Below, in pieces: positions 1 to 6,521 of a stretch of 18,285 bases of DNA. The stretch's first letter is position 1, and every line of letters starts with the position of its first letter. Location: the NCBI GenBank assembly GCA_025352435.1, contig JANXTN010000336.1, positions 1 to 18,285 on the forward strand, read 5' to 3'. The stretch is from Ferruginibacter sp. GTDB taxonomy: Bacteria > Bacteroidota > Bacteroidia > Chitinophagales > Chitinophagaceae. Both the position numbers and the translations under genes were made by a program. Under the pieces are notes generated by a model that made no database searches, had not been told where the DNA came from, and saw nothing but the letters and a program-made list of their open reading frames with translations.

Positions 1-864
1 GTCTGCAAGTCCTTTTGTTTGTTCAATACTATAAAAAATCCTGTTGCCTGCAAGGCTACCTATTTTGTTGAAATAATACATTCCCGAAATTGTGTTATCA
101 ATCTCTACATTTATATTTTTCAGGTTTACATGGCTGCCGGAAATTAAAAATTTATAGGGAGAATTTGTGAGGGTATCGACAGGTAATTTATTTTCAATTT
201 TGGTATCAACTTCCTTATAAGTTTTCATAAAGAAATTTACCCCATTTGCGGTAAGATTATCAATACCAAAATTTAATCTGTCGGGCTGAAATTTTGTAGT
301 AGTTAAATCAAGATTTTTTATGGAAGCATTAAAATCATTTCCTGCATACTTATCTTTAAACTTTACCCCAACATTATCAAAAATCATCTGGGTAAGCGTA
401 AGTTTTAATGCCGCTGTATCTTTGTTTTTTGTGGTAGATTTATTTCCGGTAAACGCATCTACAAAGAACTGATAATTAAAAGCGGTATCATTTTCTGAAC
501 GGTTTATATTGATACCAATATTTTTTAAAACAACTTTTTTAATATCAGTATTTCCCTGTAATAATTTCATCATATCCAGATCGACAGCCAGCTCATCTCC
601 ATATAATAAAGTATCTTTTTTCTGATCCTGTATGTACACATTTTTAATCTTCAACCATTTTGGTAAAGAGTAATCTATTGATCCGATTTGAATCTGTGTT
701 TTAAGTTTTTTCTCCAGATAACTTTCTACCTGGTTTCTTACAGTTCTTTTGCCTGCATTTGTATTTATAAAACCAAATAAGACCAATACTAAAATGGATA
801 CTACAATAAAAATCCACAGTATTACTTTTGTGGTTTTTATCAATATATTTTTAGCACTTGCCAT
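1..864 (-). CDS. TamB/AsmA-like envelope assembly protein, N-terminal part (3' end outside the window)
   Basis: The minus strand is open from an ATG at 864 to the window edge, giving the first 288 residues; the C-terminus lies outside. The product starts with a short basic segment (MASAKNILIKTTK) and a single hydrophobic helix at about residues 13-32, typical of an inner-membrane anchor. A soluble region follows with a sequence such as KWLKIKNVYIQDQKKDTLLYGDEL and repeating hydrophobic strand patterns. This is how Bacteroidota TamB/AsmA-type proteins begin: an anchor, then a long beta-groove spanning the periplasm that helps lipid transport or outer-membrane protein assembly. Those proteins are usually well over 1000 residues, so most of the gene is missing. 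The frame stays open upstream of 864, but that ATG directly precedes the anchor and is the natural start. Assignment to the superfamily is likely; TamB rather than another AsmA-like protein is inference. Confidence 0.7.
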   Translation of the reverse strand, partial: MASAKNILIKTTKVILWIFIVVSILVLVLFGFINTNAGKRTVRNQVESYLEKKLKTQIQIGSIDYSLPKWLKIKNVYIQDQKKDTLLYGDELAVDLDMMKLLQGNTDIKKVVLKNIGININRSENDTAFNYQFFVDAFTGNKSTTKNKDTAALKLTLTQMIFDNVGVKFKDKYAGNDFNASIKNLDLTTTKFQPDRLNFGIDNLTANGVNFFMKTYKEVDTKIENKLPVDTLTNSPYKFLISGSHVNLKNINVEIDNTISGMYYFNKIGSLAGNRIFYSIEQTKGLAD

Positions 865-944
865 TCGGGTAAAAAGAAGATTTAAAAAATGCAAATTACA
901 TAATGCATTCTTTGCCCCTATAAGAAATTTTTATGCCTTGATTG

Positions 945-967
945 CTGTATTGTAAAACTCAATACGG
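945..967. other. Small hairpin between ligD and the TamB-like gene
   Basis: The 155-bp gap between the ligD stop and the TamB-like start contains an 8-bp inverted repeat (CTGTATTG/CAATACGG, one G-U pair) around a 7-nt loop. No clear T-run follows it on either strand, so it is only a weak candidate for a ligD terminator or a leader structure. Nothing else recognisable was seen in this gap. Confidence 0.3.
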
Positions 968-1019
968 ACATGACTGGAAAATAAACGAAAAGTATCTTTG
1001 GGGAAAATGATTCCCACAA

Positions 1020-2903
1020 TTACACGTTCAATTTCTTCAGACATTTTTCAATATTTGTAGCCGGGCCAAATATACCTTTAAAAATCTCTGCTCTTTTGCT
1101 GATGATTTCTGCTGCATTTAATATAGTAAACTTTTGTGGCGTTAGTCCTTTTTTTACTTCTTTCCAATGCAGCGGCATAGAAACAGTAGCGCCGTTTTTA
1201 GGTCTTAAAGAGTAGACAGAAGAAATGGTTTGGCCACTTCTGTTTTGCAAATAATCCAGGTAGATTTTTTCGTTCCCACGCTTTTTTAAATTTCTTTCAA
1301 GTGTTGTAAAGCCAGGCAACATTTCACTCACCATCATTGATAATAAATGAGCAAAGTTTTTTACCTCTTCGTAATCATATTTCTTTTTCATAGGCACATA
1401 AATATGTAAACCCGATGCGCCGGAAGTTTTGCAAAAGCTATTTGCCCCTGCCTTGTCTAAAACTTTTTTAAATGCATTTGCAGCTTCAATAACCTGCTCA
1501 AAAGTATTTTTTTCAGAAGGGTCAATATCTATGATCATGTAATCTGGCTTGTCAGGAAATTTAATTGTGGAATGCCATGGATTTAATTCTATACATCCCA
1601 AGTTATTGAGGTATGCAAGTGTTGCTTTATCATTGCAAATGATGTAGTCAATTTCTTTTTTTGATGACTCAGAATATACTTTAAAAGATTGAATAAAATC
1701 CGGTGCATTTTCACCCGCATCCTTATGAAAAAACCCATCATCATTTATACCATTTGGATTTCTTTTTAAAGACTCCGGACGATTTTTTAAATATGGCAAA
1801 ATATATGGTGCAATTTTCTGGTAATATTCTGCAACCATTCTTTTTGTAACCTTATCATTTGGAAAATATATTTTATCGGGATGGGTAATTTCTACAGAAA
1901 CTTTTTCCGCTTTTATTAAAAACTTTTCGTTACTTTTTGGAGCAGTATTTTTAGCAACAGGAGTTGATGTTGCTTTCGGTTTTGTAACAGATTTTGTAAC
2001 AGGTTTTTGCGCTTCCATATTTGTTTGTTTTACATTTTTATCAGTTCGTATTCTTAAAAAAACCGGATGTCTTAGTTTTTCATCTGATGTCCATTCTGTA
2101 AATTTTACTTCGCAAATAATTTTTGGCTTTACCCAAGTCACTTTATTATTTGTAATTATTTTTTCTGAGAAAGGAGATTCACTTTGTACAAGCGGTTGCA
2201 ATAAATTAAAAACTGTCTGCAGCATTTCCTCATCATATCCCGTTCCTGCATGCCCTGCATGTACGAGTTTGTTTTGCTTCATTATGCCAAGCACGAGGGA
2301 CCCAAAATATTTTCTACCTCCGGTGGGTGCAGTGTATCCACAAACAATTACATCAGCTGATTTATGATTTTTTATTTTCAACCAGTCATTTGTTCTTTTA
2401 CCTACTGAATATTCGCTATCAGCTTTTTTTGCCATTATTCCTTCCAGGTTATTTTTTACTGCAGTTTCAAAAAACGATATACCTTTTTCCACTACATGAT
2501 CAGAATATTTTATCACGTCATTTTTTGGAATCAAAGTTTTTAATAATTCCTTTCTGTCCGTCAAGGGTAAATGCGTAAGGTCATTTCCGTCGAGAGACAG
2601 CAAATCAAAAACATTATAACATATTGGGAAATGCGTATTTTCTGCATAGTGTTGTATCTTTTGAAAATCGGGAAAGCCGTTTTCATTCAGCACCACTATT
2701 TCGCCGTCTAAAATCGCATCGTGCTTTATATCCCTAAGTGCAGTTGCTACTATTGGATAATTTTGGGCGAAGTCATTGCCGTTGCGGGAGTATAATTTGA
2801 TTTCTTTGGAAGAGAGTTCAGCGACAGCCCTGTAACCATCCCATTTTATTTCGTAGATCCAATTTACACTGTCAAAGGCAGCGTCTGTTTCCTTCGCCAG
2901 CAT
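1020..2903 (-). CDS. ligD: DNA ligase D, ATP-dependent ligase and polymerase domains (separated from its phosphoesterase domain by a frame change)
   Basis: This 627-residue frame holds two of the three LigD modules, which seal and fill broken DNA ends in bacterial non-homologous end joining. Residues 1-180 are the nucleotidyltransferase domain: KWDGYR with the adenylated lysine K20, DGEIV at 67-71, EGIMAKK at 154-160 and WLKIK at 174-178. Residues about 185-285 are the OB-fold. A T/K/P-rich linker (about 290-328) leads to the archaeo-eukaryotic primase-type polymerase (about 330-620), with metal-binding D459 and D461 in DIDP, SGLH around H500 and the third acid near D550. All key residues are present. 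The only ATG is at 2903, inside the conserved PMLA motif that normally opens the ligase domain. Upstream codons in the same frame read NPITP, so the domain seems to begin before this ATG. Upstream the frame is open only to 2985, where it meets the phosphoesterase frame. Either the protein starts at 2903 or it is made by a -1 shift from the preceding frame. Confidence 0.93.
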   Translation of the reverse strand: MLAKETDAAFDSVNWIYEIKWDGYRAVAELSSKEIKLYSRNGNDFAQNYPIVATALRDIKHDAILDGEIVVLNENGFPDFQKIQHYAENTHFPICYNVFDLLSLDGNDLTHLPLTDRKELLKTLIPKNDVIKYSDHVVEKGISFFETAVKNNLEGIMAKKADSEYSVGKRTNDWLKIKNHKSADVIVCGYTAPTGGRKYFGSLVLGIMKQNKLVHAGHAGTGYDEEMLQTVFNLLQPLVQSESPFSEKIITNNKVTWVKPKIICEVKFTEWTSDEKLRHPVFLRIRTDKNVKQTNMEAQKPVTKSVTKPKATSTPVAKNTAPKSNEKFLIKAEKVSVEITHPDKIYFPNDKVTKRMVAEYYQKIAPYILPYLKNRPESLKRNPNGINDDGFFHKDAGENAPDFIQSFKVYSESSKKEIDYIICNDKATLAYLNNLGCIELNPWHSTIKFPDKPDYMIIDIDPSEKNTFEQVIEAANAFKKVLDKAGANSFCKTSGASGLHIYVPMKKKYDYEEVKNFAHLLSMMVSEMLPGFTTLERNLKKRGNEKIYLDYLQNRSGQTISSVYSLRPKNGATVSMPLHWKEVKKGLTPQKFTILNAAEIISKRAEIFKGIFGPATNIEKCLKKLNV

Positions 2904-2908
2904 TGGCG
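2895..2908 (-). other. GC hairpin enclosing the ligase-frame ATG
   Basis: On the coding strand CGCCA and TGGCG form a perfect 5-bp stem around the tetraloop ATGC, and the loop holds the only ATG (2901-2903) available for independent translation of the ligase-polymerase frame. No Shine-Dalgarno-like sequence precedes it. The stem could expose or mask this start. It is short, so a chance occurrence is possible. Confidence 0.35.
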
Positions 2909-2941
2909 TTATGGGATTACTTATCTTTTGTGGGTTTGCCT

Positions 2942-3562
2942 TTAAACTATACTGAGCTTTTTTTTTACAGGTTCCGCAGTCTTCTCAGCAAGCGCTTTAT
3001 TTATGGGAGAATTTTTTGCTGTTTCTTTTTCGCTGTTGTAGTCACCATCTGTGGCAAATTTATCATTGTGCTTTATCAGCAACCATGTATTCTCTTTATC
3101 ACCGCTCTTGTTTTTAATTTTTACAAGCGCAAATTCGCCTTTCAGTTTTTTTCCTTTTAATACAAATTTTAAATTGCCAGCTTTTAACCCTGCTCTTAGC
3201 AATTTTTTATTGTCAGCATTTTTATCCTCTGTAAGTGGAGTATAAGTACCGCTGTCCCATATTTCTACAATACCAGCGCCATAATTTCCTTTGGGTATCA
3301 CACCACTAAAATCTTTGTAGTTGTATGGGTGATCTTCTACCATCATGGCCAGCCTTTTATCTGCAGGGTTTAGCGATGGACCTTTTGGCACCGCCCAGCT
3401 TTTTAAAACACCCTCCATCTCTAACCTAAAATCATAATGCAAATGGCTCGCTTTGTGGCGTTGCACTACAAAGGACAACTGTTTGTTACCCTTTATTACA
3501 GCCGTATCAGGCTCGGGTGTATTGTTGAATTTTCTTTTGCTTTTGTATGTTGTAAGACTCAT
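2942..3562 (-). CDS. ligD: DNA ligase D, 3'-phosphoesterase domain (separate frame)
   Basis: This 206-residue frame is the LigD 3'-phosphoesterase module, which trims 3'-phosphate and ribonucleotide ends before ligation. The diagnostic stretch FVVQRHKASHLHYDFRLE supplies H36, H42, D44 and R46. It is followed by SWAVPKGPS (55-63), MVEDHPYNY with H78 and Y82, and IPKGNYGAG (89-97). These match the metal-binding and catalytic residues of Pseudomonas aeruginosa LigD. The start ATG at 3562 lies 2 bp after the Ku stop, so translation is probably coupled. The domain ends near residue 165 and a K/T/A-rich tail follows. The frame then crosses a run of nine A's and stops after LSIV at 2942. In most LigD proteins of this domain order the tail continues straight into the ligase, so this stop probably reflects a -1 frame change (programmed, mutational or a read error) and not a natural end. 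Confidence 0.92.
   Translation of the reverse strand: MSLTTYKSKRKFNNTPEPDTAVIKGNKQLSFVVQRHKASHLHYDFRLEMEGVLKSWAVPKGPSLNPADKRLAMMVEDHPYNYKDFSGVIPKGNYGAGIVEIWDSGTYTPLTEDKNADNKKLLRAGLKAGNLKFVLKGKKLKGEFALVKIKNKSGDKENTWLLIKHNDKFATDGDYNSEKETAKNSPINKALAEKTAEPVKKKLSIV
2957..2966 (-). other. A9G slippery run with in-phase A AAA AAG heptamer in ligD
   Basis: On the coding strand the phosphoesterase frame reads GTA AAA AAA AAG CTC, so the heptamer A AAA AAG (2957-2963) sits in the phase needed for a tandem -1 slip. After the slip the reading continues AAA GCT CAG and joins the ligase frame as KKKAQYSLKANPQK. The two frames are both open only between about 2942 and 2984, and this run lies inside that interval. 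A9 can also be a site of polymerase slippage or of sequencing error. No stable stem was seen just downstream. Confidence 0.7.
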
Positions 3563-3564
3563 AA

Positions 3565-4341
3565 TTAAGAGGCTTTTTTACGTTTCGTTTCAATGCTGGC
3601 TTTTAACTGTTCCATCAAATCTTTCGCTTTGCTGTGCACCACTTTTAATACTGGGGCTGCAGTTTTTTGCCCCTTGGCTTTTGCAGTTATTACTTTCATG
3701 AGCGATTCGGTGTACGTGTCTTTATAACCGGTAATATCAAATTTGCCTGATAGCTGATCCACCAAGGCAATGGCCATTTTTAACTCTGCAGGTTTTACAA
3801 TTGTTTTTGCAGGCAACGCTAATTCTGCAGTTGGGCGTATCTCTTCATGAAAGCGAATACGGTTTAAAATAATGGCATCGCCCGACACCCTAAGTATTGC
3901 AAGGTGTTCTTTATTTCGCATTACAAAACTTGCAACACCTGCCCTTTTTGTTTTTATAAGTGCTTCTCTGAGCAATGCATAGGGGCGAACACCACTTTTT
4001 TCGGGCGCTACATAATAAGGCGTTTCATAATACACACTGTCTATTTCTTCCTGGTTCACAAAGTCTGTTATCTCTATCAGCTTCGTTTTTTCAGCACCTG
4101 CTTTTTCAAAATCAGCTGCATCCAATACAACATATTTGGTTCCTGTATCGTAGCCTTTTACAATGTTTGCCCAAGCTACTTCTTTTCCAGTTTTTTCATT
4201 TACCCTTAAATACTTAATATGGCTTTGGTCTTTCTTATCAAGCATATCCAAATCCACATCACTGCTTTCTGTGGCACTGTATAATTTTACAGGAATGTTT
4301 ACCAAGCCAAAGCCGATTGCGCCTGTCCATAATGGTCTCAT
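3565..4341 (-). CDS. ku: Ku protein, non-homologous end-joining DNA-end-binding factor
   Basis: The 258-residue product begins MRPLWTGAIGFGLVNIPVKLYSAT, the signature opening of bacterial Ku, and continues with the Ku core beta-barrel (for example YLRVNEKTGKEV and YYETPYYVAPEKSG). Ku is a homodimeric ring that threads onto double-strand ends and recruits LigD. Length is in the usual bacterial range (about 250-300). The C-terminal 40 residues are lysine-rich (GQKTAAPVLKVVHSKAKD to RKKAS), as in the tails that contact DNA or LigD. The start ATG at 4341 is the first in frame and aligns with the family N-terminus. The gene lies 12 bp after the 83-residue gene and 2 bp before the LigD phosphoesterase frame, so it is almost certainly co-transcribed with both. 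Identification is secure. Confidence 0.96.
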   Translation of the reverse strand: MRPLWTGAIGFGLVNIPVKLYSATESSDVDLDMLDKKDQSHIKYLRVNEKTGKEVAWANIVKGYDTGTKYVVLDAADFEKAGAEKTKLIEITDFVNQEEIDSVYYETPYYVAPEKSGVRPYALLREALIKTKRAGVASFVMRNKEHLAILRVSGDAIILNRIRFHEEIRPTAELALPAKTIVKPAELKMAIALVDQLSGKFDITGYKDTYTESLMKVITAKAKGQKTAAPVLKVVHSKAKDLMEQLKASIETKRKKAS

Positions 4342-4353
4342 ACATTTTTTATT

Positions 4354-4605
4354 TTAGGCTACATACATTAATTCATAGTGTAGTTTTTTTAAAATAGTAT
4401 CGTACAGTTCATTTTCTACGGGCGGCACAAGCGAGTCTCCTTCCCTCATCACGCTCCAGTCCCCATCTTCATCTTCTAAAAAAGTAAATACATATTTGCC
4501 GTTTGCTTCTACCGGGTAAATAGTACCTGCACAGTTTTCTTCGGGTAAAATATTTATATCTACCATACCGCCGCCATAGTTTACCTTCATTTCAATCGTT
4601 TTCAT
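4354..4605 (-). CDS. Small acidic hypothetical protein inside the Ku/LigD operon
   Basis: An 83-residue protein that I do not recognise. It has no signal peptide or membrane segment. The N-terminal half alternates hydrophobic and polar residues in a beta-like pattern (MKTIEMKVNYGGGMVDINIL). A strongly acidic centre reads TFLEDEDGDWSVMREGD, and the C-terminal end (ENELYDTILKKLHYELMYV) could be a helix. It is predicted to be cytoplasmic and soluble. Support for a real gene comes from its tight position: 10 bp after the topoisomerase IB stop and 12 bp before the Ku start, on the same strand with no room for other signals. By context it may act with the topoisomerase or Ku, perhaps through its acidic surface, but that is inference from position only. 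Confidence 0.75.
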   Translation of the reverse strand: MKTIEMKVNYGGGMVDINILPEENCAGTIYPVEANGKYVFTFLEDEDGDWSVMREGDSLVPPVENELYDTILKKLHYELMYVA

Positions 4606-4615
4606 GTTAACGCGT

Positions 4616-5707
4616 TTAATGTGATGATAAAATCTTCATTATTAGTTTTTCTTCCTTTGTAAGGTCTGCATGTCCATCATCTTTTTCAATTTTATCGAGC
4701 TGTTTAAAATACTTATCGAGGCTCTGGTTTTCGTACAAAGAGATGATGAGTGGATGCACATAATACTTCTTACATACTATTCTTGTATTACCCAAATGCT
4801 CTGCCACTTTATCTAACGCCTGCACAATATTTTTTTTAGTTACATTTTCATTTTCGGCCAGTCCTATTTCTTTAAATGCAAGCAGGGCATTTACAGTTCC
4901 AGACCATGTTCTAAAATCTTTTGCTGAAAAATCTTTACCGCTGATGGTCTTTATGTAATCATTCACCATACCGCTGTCTATGCTGTGGTGGCTGCCATCT
5001 GCGTTGTAATATTGAAACAATTCTTTACCGGGGATATCTCTACACTTATGTACAATTGCGGCAAGTTTTTTATTTTTCAAGCTGATGTCGTGCTTTATGC
5101 CTTTCTTACCCACAAATGAAAACTTTAAGCCTGCACTATTAAATTTAACGTGCTTATCTTTTAAAGTTGTGAGCCCAAAAGAACCATATAGTTTTTCGTA
5201 AATATTGTTGCCTACACGAATATTGGTTCGCTCCATTAAACTCACTACAGTTGCAAGGACTTTTTGCTGAGTGAGTCCACGGGTTGATAAATCCTTCTCC
5301 AGTTGTAACCTTATGGCCGGTAATGCTTTGCCAAACTCGAGTAGGCGGTAAAACTTTGTGTGGTTGCGCAATGCATTCCAGGCAGGGTGGTAACGATATT
5401 GCTTCCTTCTTTTCGCATCAATTCCTGTAGCCTGTAAATGGCCATTTTCCAAAGCACATATCCATACATTTTCCCATGCCGGTGGAATAACGAGACTTTT
5501 AATTCTTTTAAGATGATTTTCATCCTTTATCTTTTCTTCTCCAAGAGCATAAAAAAAATCTTCCGCTTTTTTTTGCCTGAGAATGCCAGGGGTGGCATCA
5601 GTAACATATACCAAGTTCGCAGCTGCGGCAGTTTTCACAGGATCTTTAATAATTTTTGCCATTTCTTTTTTAGGCATGTGTTCAACCATATCATCTATTG
5701 CACTCAT
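4616..5707 (-). CDS. DNA topoisomerase IB (poxvirus/bacterial type)
   Basis: A 363-residue type IB topoisomerase, which nicks one strand through a 3'-phosphotyrosine and lets supercoils relax without ATP. An N-terminal domain (about 30-115) includes VYVTDATPGILR, LVIPPAW and GIDAKRRKQYRYHP. The catalytic domain follows with ERTNIRVGN (R164), K201 in the GKKG turn, DFRTWSG (R266), N307 and the nucleophile Y316 in CKKYYVHP. The spacings of R164, K201, R266 and N307 from Y316 match those I recall for the Deinococcus radiodurans enzyme, which has Asn where vaccinia has His. All catalytic residues are therefore present. The first ATG at 5707 leaves a normal N-terminal extension. It is the first gene of a run continuing with the 83-residue gene, Ku and LigD, suggesting shared regulation with end joining. 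No clear Bacteroidota promoter (TTTG / TAnnTTTG) was found upstream. Confidence 0.95.
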   Translation of the reverse strand: MSAIDDMVEHMPKKEMAKIIKDPVKTAAAANLVYVTDATPGILRQKKAEDFFYALGEEKIKDENHLKRIKSLVIPPAWENVWICALENGHLQATGIDAKRRKQYRYHPAWNALRNHTKFYRLLEFGKALPAIRLQLEKDLSTRGLTQQKVLATVVSLMERTNIRVGNNIYEKLYGSFGLTTLKDKHVKFNSAGLKFSFVGKKGIKHDISLKNKKLAAIVHKCRDIPGKELFQYYNADGSHHSIDSGMVNDYIKTISGKDFSAKDFRTWSGTVNALLAFKEIGLAENENVTKKNIVQALDKVAEHLGNTRIVCKKYYVHPLIISLYENQSLDKYFKQLDKIEKDDGHADLTKEEKLIMKILSSH

Positions 5708-5865
5708 AAAAGGAAAGCCGTTTTTTTGAACGATCTATTTTATGTAAGAAAGTTTTATGCCTTTTCGTATTGAGTACTTTTATTCCGATTTATTATGTTA
5801 ACAATAAGTTTTCTACAAACTTTGAGTAAACCTTTCTACGTATTTACAATCGAAACAGAATAAAG

Positions 5866-5883
5866 CCAATAAAATTTTATTGG
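5866..5883. promoter_or_regulatory. Perfect 18-bp palindrome in the divergent promoter region
   Basis: CCAATAAAATTTTATTGG is a perfect 9+9 inverted repeat with no spacer, 38 bp before the ATG at 5922. It lies in the 214-bp region between divergent genes, where a terminator would serve neither gene. It looks like a dimeric regulator site for the flavin-protein gene, and possibly also for the topoisomerase/Ku/LigD operon. The rest of the region holds no clear promoter or other motif. Confidence 0.45.
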
Positions 5884-5921
5884 TACATCGTTTGAATTTT
5901 TTTTATTACAAAAATTACAAA

Positions 5922-6401
5922 ATGCAATACAACGATACACACCTTAGTTTTTTACGTGAGCGAATAATGGACACCAAGGTGGCCTTATTCAAATCTGAAA
6001 TAAATTCTGAATTGTCGTTACCTACAAATGTTATTCAAACGATCAGTGTTGATGAAGAAGGGAATATTTATTTCTTCACATCGTGCAATGGCAACTTTGC
6101 AAAAAACATTGATCATCCGTTTTATGCCTATTTAGACTATCATAAAAAGGGATACGGTGAAAGACTTTGTATAAGTGGGAAAGCTACTATTGTAAGAGAT
6201 GAGAATGAGGAAATAGAGCCTGAAAAAAATATTTATGGCATTTCTCAAAAGTCTATTGTGCTTATCAAAATGAAAATGATGCAAGCGGAATTTTTTGGTC
6301 ATACCGTACAGCCGCAGTTGAGTTTGCCGCAGAAGATAAAAAATTCTATCAGCCATTTGTTTTTTCCATCATCAACAGAACATCATTATAAATTCGGATA
6401 A
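5922..6401 (+). CDS. Pyridoxamine 5'-phosphate oxidase-like flavin-binding split-barrel protein (general-stress type)
   Basis: A protein of 159 residues from the ATG at 5922. A TTG 42 bp upstream is in frame, but it falls inside the palindrome at 5866-5883 and would add a poor N-terminus, so ATG is preferred. The sequence FLRERIMDTKVALFKSE (10-26), IQTISVDEEGNIYFFTS (38-54), AYLDYHKKGYGERLCISGKA (69-88) and the late SIVLIKMKMMQAEFFG (111-126) follow the strand order of FMN-binding split-barrel proteins related to general stress protein 26. These bind FMN or a related cofactor and act in redox or stress functions; the substrate cannot be read from sequence. The gene stands alone on the plus strand, divergent from the topoisomerase/Ku/LigD operon, and ends at a shared terminator. 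Family assignment is fairly secure, the exact role unknown. Confidence 0.75.
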   Translation: MQYNDTHLSFLRERIMDTKVALFKSEINSELSLPTNVIQTISVDEEGNIYFFTSCNGNFAKNIDHPFYAYLDYHKKGYGERLCISGKATIVRDENEEIEPEKNIYGISQKSIVLIKMKMMQAEFFGHTVQPQLSLPQKIKNSISHLFFPSSTEHHYKFG

Positions 6402-6473
6402 CGTTCAGAACCACTAGATTATATTTTGGCATAAGAAGCATCAGCATTAATCAATGAATCAAGGCCATATAAT

Positions 6474-6506
6474 AACAAACCCCGGGGAAATTTCCCGGGG
6501 TTTGTT
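6474..6506. terminator. Bidirectional intrinsic terminator between convergent genes
   Basis: The arms AACAAACCCCGGG and CCCGGGGTTTGTT form a 13-bp GC-rich stem with one bulged G, extendable by an A/T core, between the plus-strand flavin protein (stop at 6401) and the minus-strand hydratase (stop at 6522). The arms themselves end in A-rich and T-rich sequence, giving a U-rich tail in both directions. This is the strongest terminator-like structure in the window. Confidence 0.85.
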
Positions 6507-6521
6507 GTGTTTTGCAAAAAG

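Noticed and set aside
749..955. Small plus-strand frame over the start of the TamB-like gene
   Set aside because: It is antisense to the membrane anchor region, and its hydrophobic character is explained by that.
5880..5921. TTG start that would add 14 residues to the flavin-binding protein
   Set aside because: The TTG lies inside the perfect palindrome and the added residues do not fit the family; the ATG at 5922 is adequate.
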